A stretch of DNA of 5,664 nucleotides from Candidatus Sulfopaludibacter sp. SbA3 (lineage in GTDB: Bacteria; Acidobacteriota; Vicinamibacteria; Vicinamibacterales; UBA2999). The notes under the pieces were generated by a model. It was not told the DNA's origin and searched no databases. It saw only the letters and a program-made list of their open reading frames with translations. Of the stretch, positions 1 through 5,048 are shown piece by piece (positions within the stretch are counted from its first letter, which is position 1; each line of letters starts with the position of its first letter). A program made the translations under genes and the position numbers. The DNA lies in contig CAMBHC010000199.1 in assembly GCA_945866285.1 (NCBI GenBank), forward strand, positions 1-5,664, in the 5' to 3' direction.

Positions 1-270
1 GAACAGCCAGCGATGGCAGTCGCGGATGTCGCCGGCGCCATACGCCTGCGACACCAGCGTGTCGAGTCCCAGCAACACGCCCATCCCGAAGATCGCGAAG
101 GCGATGTGCATGGCGGCGCCGACGCCAACGGCGCTGATCGCCTCGGGACCGAGCGGCCCCACCATCAGCGTGTCGACCACGCCCATGGTCATCCAGCCGA
201 GTTCGGCCATCACCACGGGGACGGCGAGGCGGAGCATCGGGACCAGTTCAGAGCGAAGGGAGGCGCGCAC
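1..270 (-). CDS. MATE-family efflux transporter, N-terminal part (cut by window edge)
   Basis: Likely an inner-membrane multidrug or toxin exporter of the MATE (NorM/DinF-like) family, which uses a Na+ or H+ gradient. Read on the minus strand, the N-terminus contains LRLAVPVVMAELGWMTMGVV followed by DTLMVGPLG and SAVGVGAAMHIAFAIFGMGV, then LLGLDTLVSQAYGAGD. This is the family's first two transmembrane helices with the typical D-T-x-M-V-G and Q-A-Y-G-A-G motifs. The frame is open to base 1, so the rest of the roughly 450-residue protein lies outside the window. The start is uncertain. GTG at 270 gives the usual short N-terminus and has a weak GAAG upstream. TTG at 282 and ATG at 315 are in the same frame, but ATG-315 shares its CATG with the divergent gene's start. 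Family assignment is firm; substrate is unknown. Confidence 0.88.
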   Translation of the reverse strand, partial: MRASLRSELVPMLRLAVPVVMAELGWMTMGVVDTLMVGPLGPEAISAVGVGAAMHIAFAIFGMGVLLGLDTLVSQAYGAGDIRDCHRWLF

Positions 271-303
271 GGGAATCTTCAAGCTTACGGTAGGATGGGC
301 GCC

Positions 304-307
304 GGAG
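304..307 (+). promoter_or_regulatory. Shine-Dalgarno GGAG that decides the start of the 314-1270 gene
   Basis: GGAG lies 6 bases before the ATG at 314. It supports that ATG over the far-upstream in-frame ATG at 26, which would run antisense through the MATE gene. A TAGGAT hexamer at 291-296 is a weak candidate -10 box; no good -35 box was seen. Confidence 0.45.
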
Positions 308-313
308 CTAGCC

Positions 314-1270
314 ATGCGAAACAGAGTCGGTCCGGCTAACGCCGGACGCCACATCGGGAAAGCCGGACGCCACATCGGGAAAGCCGGACTCTACATCGTC
401 GTCTTCGCGCTCGGCTTGTCGGTCGCCGTTCAAGCCCAGTTGGGCAACACGCCCGGCTCCGGCTTCACCACCATCATCGGCAGCGCCATGCGCTACGTCA
501 TAGCCTACGAGCAGAAGTTTACGCTCCTTGCTGCCGACGAAACGTATGTCCAGGAGCTGCAGCGTCCGCCCAATCCCGGTGACAACTTGAGCCGCACCAA
601 CCCCGGCGGCGGCATGCGTGCCGGCGGTGCCATGAGCCGCCTCGTGATCAAGTCGGACTTTCTGCTCGTGCAACTGGGGGGCGACGGCGAAGGCTGGATG
701 CCGTTTCGTGATGCCTACGAAGTGAAGGGCGCCAAGGTCCGCAACCGCGAGGAGCGGCTCTTGAAGCTGTTCCAGGGCGACGACAAGGAACGGTTCGAGA
801 AGGCAGCGAAGCTCAACGAGGCGACCGCCAGCCACAACCTGGGCAACGTCGCGCGCACCATCAACATCCCGACGCTGGCCATGATGTTCCTGCATCCACG
901 CGTCAACGAACGATTCGAGTTCACAGACGAGGGAGAAGAGACCATCGCCGGTCGCGTGCTGCGGCGCGCGGCCTATCGCGAAGTGGCGCGGCCCACGCTG
1001 ATCAAGACCACCCGCGGGCGCGACCTGGCGCTGACCGGACACATCTGGATCGATCCGTTCACCGGCACGGTGGTGAAGACCGACCTGAACGCCGCCGATC
1101 CCGCAGTGCGCTGCGCGATCACCGTGACCTACCGCAAGGATGACGCGCTGGATTTCTGGGTGCCGTCCCAGATGGACGAGTACTACAAGGCGGCGCTGAG
1201 CCTGGACGAAGTGCTGGCGACGGCCACCTACTCGAACGTCCGGCGCTTCCTGAAGCCGTCAGTTAATTAG
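314..1270 (+). CDS. Exported protein of unknown function
   Basis: I cannot name this 318-residue protein. It resembles conserved hypothetical proteins I associate with Acidobacteria; that is memory, not a search. Residues 1-25 are a basic n-region made largely of an in-frame AGRHIGK repeat. Residues 26-41 are hydrophobic (LYIVVFALGLSVAVQA), with probable signal peptidase I cleavage after VQA41. The mature part has no transmembrane segment and no catalytic motif I recognise. There is a Gly/Pro-rich stretch at about 85-106, the conserved-looking segment SDFLLVQLGGDGEGWMPFRD at 114-133, then a charged helical region at 141-170. A beta-rich C-terminal half includes GHIWIDPFTGTVVKTDL (242-258) and ends with FWVPSQMDEYY. 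The alternating strands loosely recall lipoprotein-carrier (LolA-like) folds, which is only a guess. The start at ATG-314 is backed by GGAG upstream. The gene is convergent with the M28 peptidase. Confidence 0.85.
   Translation: MRNRVGPANAGRHIGKAGRHIGKAGLYIVVFALGLSVAVQAQLGNTPGSGFTTIIGSAMRYVIAYEQKFTLLAADETYVQELQRPPNPGDNLSRTNPGGGMRAGGAMSRLVIKSDFLLVQLGGDGEGWMPFRDAYEVKGAKVRNREERLLKLFQGDDKERFEKAAKLNEATASHNLGNVARTINIPTLAMMFLHPRVNERFEFTDEGEETIAGRVLRRAAYREVARPTLIKTTRGRDLALTGHIWIDPFTGTVVKTDLNAADPAVRCAITVTYRKDDALDFWVPSQMDEYYKAALSLDEVLATATYSNVRRFLKPSVN
330..347. repeat. Short inverted repeat GTCCGGC-taac-GCCGGAC
   Basis: Perfect 7-bp arms around a 4-base loop, at the head of the 21-bp tandem repeat and inside the start of the exported-protein gene. 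GCCGGAC recurs at 362-368 and 383-389, so the left arm could pair with any of three right arms. The layout resembles dispersed REP-like palindromes; whether this one is dispersed in the genome cannot be told from one window. Confidence 0.6.
341..398 (+). repeat. 21-bp tandem repeat (about 2.7 copies) in a signal-peptide coding region
   Basis: Two identical 21-bp units occupy 341-361 and 362-382. Each begins GCCGGACGCC and ends ATCGGGAAA. A degraded third unit starts at 383 and matches at 14 of its first 16 positions. The unit is 7 codons long, so the frame is kept and the protein reads AGRHIGK, AGRHIGK, AGLYIVV. The repeat lengthens the basic n-region just before the hydrophobic core of the signal peptide. 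The exact identity of units one and two implies recent duplication. Confidence 0.9.
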
Positions 1271-1274
1271 CCAT

Positions 1275-1297
1275 AGAGGACACCGAGGGTGTCCTCT
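1275..1297. terminator. Hairpin between convergent genes, probable bidirectional terminator
   Basis: AGAGGACAC at 1275-1283 and GTGTCCTCT at 1289-1297 are perfect 9-bp complementary arms around a 5-base loop (CGAGG). The hairpin lies 4 bases after the stop of the exported-protein gene and about 20 bases from the stop of the opposing peptidase gene, so it could serve both. No T-tract follows on either strand, so classic intrinsic termination is not assured. Confidence 0.55.
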
Positions 1298-1310
1298 GTG
1301 GCCTCTGTGG
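1293..1310. repeat. 9-bp tandem repeat CCTCTGTGG x2
   Basis: Two exact head-to-tail copies of CCTCTGTGG at 1293-1301 and 1302-1310. The first overlaps the right arm of the preceding hairpin. Together they fill most of the 45-bp gap between the two convergent genes. Confidence 0.8.
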
Positions 1311-1315
1311 TTGCA

Positions 1316-2911
1316 TTATGGGGTCGGCAGGGGCGGCATCTTGTCCTTCGGGAGCCGCGGCAACTTCTCATCTCTCATCGCCAGGTGGTAGACCGCCGCC
1401 GCAATCACCATCGCCGACTGCTGGGCATCGTCTTCGATGACGCGCTCGAACGTGTCGAGGTTGGTGTGCCAGGTGTGTGAGTTGTACTCGATCGGATCCT
1501 GCGACACGCCAATGCCGGGCAGGCCCGCTTCGTTGAACGACGTCGAGTCCGTGCCGCCGCGACGGCGGCTCTCTGTGGCGCTGACGCCGAAGAAACCGTT
1601 GTCGGCGAAGGGCTTGGTGGCGCCGCTCAGGATGGCAGCGGCCTCGGCGGGACCGAACACCGACATGCCGCGCGCGCGGCCCGTGCCGCCATCGATGTTG
1701 AAGTAGCCGGCGAAGTTGGCGTGCTCCGGTTTCGGGTTCTCGACCATGCCGAAGTGTTCCTTCACATACGCCTGCGACCCGAGCAGGCCCTGTTCCTCAC
1801 CGCCCCACAGTGCGACGCGAATGGTGCGGCGCGGCTTGACGCCGAGGGCGTTGAGAATGCGGATGGCCTCGAGCATGGTCGCGCAGCCAATCGCGTTGTC
1901 GGTGGCGCCGGTCGCCGAGTGCCACGAGTCGATGTGGCCGCCGAGCATCACCACTTCCTGGGCCTTGTCGGTGCCGGGGATCTCCGCGATCACGTTGTAG
2001 GCCGTCGCGCCCTCGGGATAGCTCTTATTGACGATGTTCATCTCGAGCTCGACGGGGGTGCCATCGGCCATGATGCGCGAGAGGCGGCCGTAGTCTTCAT
2101 TGCGCATCACGACGGTCGGAACCGCCTTGGTGAGATCGAACGTGCGGTTGTTGAAGGCGCGGATCTGGCCGTGCTCGCGGCCGGCGTCGTTGACGCGGCC
2201 GGCAGCGCCAGCCGTGACCAGGAACTGATCAACCTGTTCGGCGACCTGTCCCGCGGGAACGACGTTGGGGTTGGGCGGCGCGGGAGGACCACCGCCGCCG
2301 GGGAAGCCGCCGCCGGAGGGTGCGGTACCGTCGTACTGCGCGCGGACGTCATTGTCCTCGCGACGCTTCTGGGGCGTGAGAATCGTGACGCGCACCGGCG
2401 TGGCCGCCCCGACCATCACGAACTTGCCCTTCACCTTCGCGGTGTTGTCGGCGAAGAACCTGGTCAGCACCTCTTTGGTCGGCTGGTTCGGCACGATGAG
2501 CTGAACCGCCTGCGCGGTGACCGGTCCGTTGGTGCCCGGCGTCCACGCCAGCGCTTCGGTCACCAGTGAATCCTTCACGGGCGCGGTGACGTGCACCGAG
2601 AGCTTCTCGTTCACCCAGCCCGGATGGCCGAACGACCACGGCTCGAGGTGCGCGTTCTTCAGTCCCCACGCGGTGGTTTCTTTCACCACCCAGTCCTGCG
2701 CCGCCTTCAGGTTCGGCGAGCCGGTGAGGCGCGGACCGTAGACGTCGGTCAGGAAGTGCAGGGTGCGGAGAATCTGGGAGTTGTCCGTCGCTTCACGGCG
2801 GATCTTCCATTGAATGTCCTTATCGATCTTGTCTTGCGCGGTCGGTGTGACAACCGACAGGGCAGCGAGGGCAAACGTCAGGCCAAAGGTGGTGTAACGC
2901 ATGCCGGGCAT
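1316..2911 (-). CDS. Exported M28-family zinc metallopeptidase (carboxypeptidase Q-like) with PA domain
   Basis: A predicted secreted co-catalytic di-zinc amino- or carboxypeptidase that would trim peptides outside the cytoplasm. Residues 4-26 form a signal peptide (MRYTTFGLTFALAALSVV then TPTAQ). A PA-like domain spans about 130-275. It carries a Gly/Pro-rich insert at about 198-218 that helps make the protein longer (531 residues) than carboxypeptidase Q (about 470). The M28 catalytic core follows: GGHIDSW gives zinc ligand H326, TGATDNA gives bridging D338, GGEEQG gives catalytic E372 and ligand E373, FNIDGG gives D407, and WHTNLDT gives H482. All expected metal ligands are present, so it should be active. 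ATG-2911 and ATG-2902 (residue 4) are both possible starts and neither has a clear Shine-Dalgarno. It is divergent from the aconitase-family gene across 17 bp. Exact substrate is unknown. Confidence 0.94.
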   Translation of the reverse strand: MPGMRYTTFGLTFALAALSVVTPTAQDKIDKDIQWKIRREATDNSQILRTLHFLTDVYGPRLTGSPNLKAAQDWVVKETTAWGLKNAHLEPWSFGHPGWVNEKLSVHVTAPVKDSLVTEALAWTPGTNGPVTAQAVQLIVPNQPTKEVLTRFFADNTAKVKGKFVMVGAATPVRVTILTPQKRREDNDVRAQYDGTAPSGGGFPGGGGPPAPPNPNVVPAGQVAEQVDQFLVTAGAAGRVNDAGREHGQIRAFNNRTFDLTKAVPTVVMRNEDYGRLSRIMADGTPVELEMNIVNKSYPEGATAYNVIAEIPGTDKAQEVVMLGGHIDSWHSATGATDNAIGCATMLEAIRILNALGVKPRRTIRVALWGGEEQGLLGSQAYVKEHFGMVENPKPEHANFAGYFNIDGGTGRARGMSVFGPAEAAAILSGATKPFADNGFFGVSATESRRRGGTDSTSFNEAGLPGIGVSQDPIEYNSHTWHTNLDTFERVIEDDAQQSAMVIAAAVYHLAMRDEKLPRLPKDKMPPLPTP

Positions 2912-2913
2912 TC

Positions 2914-2919
2914 TACAAT
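2914..2919 (+). promoter_or_regulatory. Probable -10 box (TACAAT) for a leaderless aconitase-family transcript
   Basis: TACAAT matches the sigma-70 consensus TATAAT at 5 of 6 positions and ends 9 bases before the ATG at 2929. Transcription would then begin at or within a few bases of the start codon, leaving no room for a ribosome binding site. No convincing -35 hexamer is visible near 2890-2897, inside the opposing peptidase gene. Confidence 0.5.
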
Positions 2920-2928
2920 CGTTAGGTT

Positions 2929-4965
2929 ATGCAGATCGCGAAACCCGCCGTCATGAAGCCCGGTGTCACCCTGGACACCTTGCCCGCTCCGCGTCCAGCC
3001 GACCTGGCCGGCAGCGACGCCAGCCGGAGCATTCGCGGCAAGGCGCTGATCATCTGGGACTCCAAGAACCCCGGGAAGAAGCTCGACGCCATCGATACCG
3101 ACCAGATCACGCCGGCCGCCGACTGCGTGTCGGAAAGCCTGGAGACGCTCGACGAGCGTTGGAAGGCCGGGTCGTTCCGCTACCTGATGGCGGATTTCCG
3201 CGCCCGCGTTCACCGCGGCGAGACCTTCGTGATTGCCGGCGATCGCTTCGCCATCGGCAGTTCGCGCGAGATGTCGCCGGCCGGCCTCAAGGCCATCGCT
3301 GAAGAAGTCGGCCTCGAGATGGTGATCATCTGCGGCCACAACATGGGCGACATCTTCCGTCGCAACTCGTTCAACCTCGGCCTGCACGTCGTGCAGAGTC
3401 CCGAGGCCGTGGCCGACGCGAAGGATGGCGACGAGTTCACGTTTGAAACCGTGACGCGGCAGGTCGTCAACGTCACGCAGGGCAAGACTTACGCGCCCGT
3501 GCCGCTCAGCGCGAAGGAAGACGAAATTCGCCAGAGCGGCGGCATCTTTGCCGTTGGCCGGCGCGAGTTCCACTCATCGGTGGCGCGCAAGCCCGAGGTG
3601 ACCTTCCCGGATGCGACGCTGGCGCGGACCATGTCAACCACCGCGCAGATCGTGTGGGCGCACCGCGTTGACAAGGACGCGGAGGTTGTCCCCGGCGCAA
3701 CGCTGCGCGTCTACGCTGACCTGCTGCCGGCCTCGGATGGCACTGCGCCCTTCTCGATCCACACCTTCAACCAGATCACCGGCGGCAACTCGATTCTGCC
3801 GCGCCAGGCTGCGGTGGCCAACGATCACTTTGTCTTCACCGGCAAGGAAGACGATGACAAGCAGACGGGGATCGGGCGGCAGTTCGCGGCGTTCCACGAC
3901 ATCAAGAAGCCGTACTACGCCACTCCTGGCGATGGCATCTTCCATTTCTATTTCCCGGAACAGGGACTCGTGCTGCCGGGCCAGTTCATCCCCGGTGCCG
4001 ACTCGCACAGCCGTGCCTACGGGGCGTACGGCGCGGTCGGGATGGGTGTGGGATCGACGACGCTTGGGTTCGGATGGTCGACTGGCTACATCTACTTCAC
4101 CATGGCGAAGGAGCGTCGCGTCACGTTCCGCGGCAAGCTCAGTCCGTGGGTGACCGGCAAGGACATCGTGCTGGAGCTGCTGCGGCGCTGGGGCGCCCAG
4201 CAATCGCAGGGTATGTCGGTGGAACTGGTGGATGCCGACAAGCAGTTGCCAATCGCGTTCCGCAACACCATCGCCAACATGATGGCCGAGGCCGAGGCGC
4301 TGAATGGCGTCTTCGCGCCAGACGAGATCACCGCCGCGTGGTATCGCGCGAAGGGAATGCACGAGCTGCCGTATCCGCAGTTTGGTTGCGGTCCCGATGC
4401 GAAGTTCGAGATCGACGAAGAGCTGGTGTTGAACGAGATCACGCCGATGATCGCCAAGCCGTTCAGTCCCGGCAACGCGTTCCCCGCCGAAGACGTCGCG
4501 CGTGAACGCATCGAGTTCGACAAGGCGATGATCGGCTCGTGCACCAACGGCAGCTACGATGATTTGCTGTCGGCCGCGCTCGTGCTCGTGGCCGCTCGCG
4601 CGAAAGGCCTGACCAAGGTGCAGAAGGAACTGGTCGTGTTTCCGGGATCCGGCGGCGTCAAGCTGCTGATCGAGCGGCCGGATCCGCGGCTCGGGGGTGA
4701 ATCGATCGCCGACGTGTTCCGCGGCGTCGGCGGCCAGATCCGCGCCTCGTGGTGTGGTCCCTGCTTCGGGCAGGGCAGCGATGCGCTCGAGAAGGGCCAG
4801 CGCGCCATCACCTCGTTTAACCGCAACTGGCAGAACCGCATGGGCCTCGGCGGCGAAGGTTACCTCGCATCGCCGTCGGTGGTGGCGGCCTCAGCGCTGG
4901 CGGGCTACATGGCGCCGCCGACGGAACTCGGATTGCTCTGGGATCCGGAAAAGTACGGAGTGTGA
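2929..4965 (+). CDS. Single-chain aconitase-superfamily hydro-lyase, swivel domain first (LeuD-LeuC-like fusion)
   Basis: A 678-residue [4Fe-4S] hydro-lyase of the aconitase / isopropylmalate dehydratase superfamily, which isomerises or dehydrates hydroxy-acids by moving water. After a Pro/Ala-rich N-terminus (1-35), a LeuD-like swivel domain covers about 36-190, with DAIDTDQITPA (53-63), the active-site loop GSSRE (110-114) and GDIFRRNSFNLGL (140-152). The catalytic LeuC-like region covers about 225-670, with GADSHS (D358, H360), GSCTN (cluster ligand C538), CGPC (C609, C612) and NRNWQNR (R632, R637), the substrate-binding arginines. All three cluster cysteines and the loop serine/arginine are present, so it should be active. 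The order swivel-catalytic is the reverse of AcnA and LeuC plus LeuD. It resembles AcnB but lacks the HEAT-like N-domain. The substrate could be citrate, isopropylmalate, methylcitrate or another acid; neighbours do not help. No leucine or TCA gene adjoins it. Confidence 0.9.
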   Translation: MQIAKPAVMKPGVTLDTLPAPRPADLAGSDASRSIRGKALIIWDSKNPGKKLDAIDTDQITPAADCVSESLETLDERWKAGSFRYLMADFRARVHRGETFVIAGDRFAIGSSREMSPAGLKAIAEEVGLEMVIICGHNMGDIFRRNSFNLGLHVVQSPEAVADAKDGDEFTFETVTRQVVNVTQGKTYAPVPLSAKEDEIRQSGGIFAVGRREFHSSVARKPEVTFPDATLARTMSTTAQIVWAHRVDKDAEVVPGATLRVYADLLPASDGTAPFSIHTFNQITGGNSILPRQAAVANDHFVFTGKEDDDKQTGIGRQFAAFHDIKKPYYATPGDGIFHFYFPEQGLVLPGQFIPGADSHSRAYGAYGAVGMGVGSTTLGFGWSTGYIYFTMAKERRVTFRGKLSPWVTGKDIVLELLRRWGAQQSQGMSVELVDADKQLPIAFRNTIANMMAEAEALNGVFAPDEITAAWYRAKGMHELPYPQFGCGPDAKFEIDEELVLNEITPMIAKPFSPGNAFPAEDVARERIEFDKAMIGSCTNGSYDDLLSAALVLVAARAKGLTKVQKELVVFPGSGGVKLLIERPDPRLGGESIADVFRGVGGQIRASWCGPCFGQGSDALEKGQRAITSFNRNWQNRMGLGGEGYLASPSVVAASALAGYMAPPTELGLLWDPEKYGV

Positions 4966-5001
4966 GGGGGCTTGGGGACTTGGGGGCTTGGGGTCCTGGG
5001 G
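4966..5001 (+). other. Potential four-tier G-quadruplex after the aconitase-family stop codon
   Basis: Five runs of four or five G sit at 4966-4970, 4974-4977, 4982-4986, 4990-4993 and 4998-5001, separated by loops CTT, ACTT, CTT and TCCT. Any four runs meet the usual rule for a stable parallel quadruplex on the + strand, in DNA or in RNA. It starts on the base right after the stop codon TGA (4963-4965), so it lies in the 3' untranslated part of the aconitase-family transcript. Confidence 0.6.
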
Positions 5002-5026
5002 AACCAAGCCTCCAAGCCTCCAAGCC
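4969..5026. terminator. Long imperfect hairpin (23-bp stem) with repeated arms, possible terminator
   Basis: The left arm at 4969-4991 (begins GGCTTGGGG) pairs with the right arm at 5004-5026, which is CCAAGCCT, CCAAGCCT, CCAAGCC in tandem. 20 of 23 positions are Watson-Crick; two more would be G-U in RNA and one is a mismatch. The loop is 12 bases. No T-tract follows, so it may block 3' exonucleases or separate the two genes rather than act as a classic terminator. It competes with the G-quadruplex for the same G runs. Confidence 0.55.
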
Positions 5027-5033
5027 AACTTGC

Positions 5034-5039
5034 AATAAG
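5034..5039 (+). promoter_or_regulatory. Weak candidate -10 box (AATAAG) before the serine hydrolase gene
   Basis: AATAAG matches TATAAT at 4 of 6 positions and ends 9 bases before the GTG at 5049, the same spacing as TACAAT to the ATG at 2929. No Shine-Dalgarno lies between it and the GTG. The parallel spacing is the main reason to list it. Confidence 0.25.
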
Positions 5040-5048
5040 CTATTCCCC

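Noticed and set aside
26..313. A 96-residue N-terminal extension of the exported protein starting at ATG-26
   Set aside because: This stretch is antisense to the clearly recognisable MATE N-terminus, and the signal peptide would end up buried inside the protein. ATG-314 has GGAG upstream.
341..398. CRISPR-like array
   Set aside because: The 21-bp units are directly adjacent with no spacers, there are fewer than three full copies, and no cas gene is present.
308..1042. A 244-codon minus-strand open frame
   Set aside because: It is antisense to the exported-protein gene and reads as His/Gly/Ala/Val-rich sequence with no family features, typical of a shadow frame in high-GC DNA.
1721..2569. 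A 282-codon plus-strand open frame opposite the M28 gene
   Set aside because: The minus strand here carries all M28 metal ligands. The plus frame is Arg/Val/Gly/His-rich with no domain signature.
2901..2911. ATGCC-g-GGCAT palindrome as an operator
   Set aside because: It only reflects the peptidase's first codons (M-P-G-M). The arms are 5 bp and no second copy was seen nearby.
3634..4362. A 242-codon minus-strand open frame opposite the aconitase-family gene
   Set aside because: It is a composition artefact of the strongly supported plus-strand gene, with no recognisable motif.
2929..4965. Naming the gene acnA, acnB or leuC
   Set aside because: The domain order fits none of them, the swivel loop is atypical, and no leucine or TCA genes adjoin it, so a symbol would overstate what the sequence shows.
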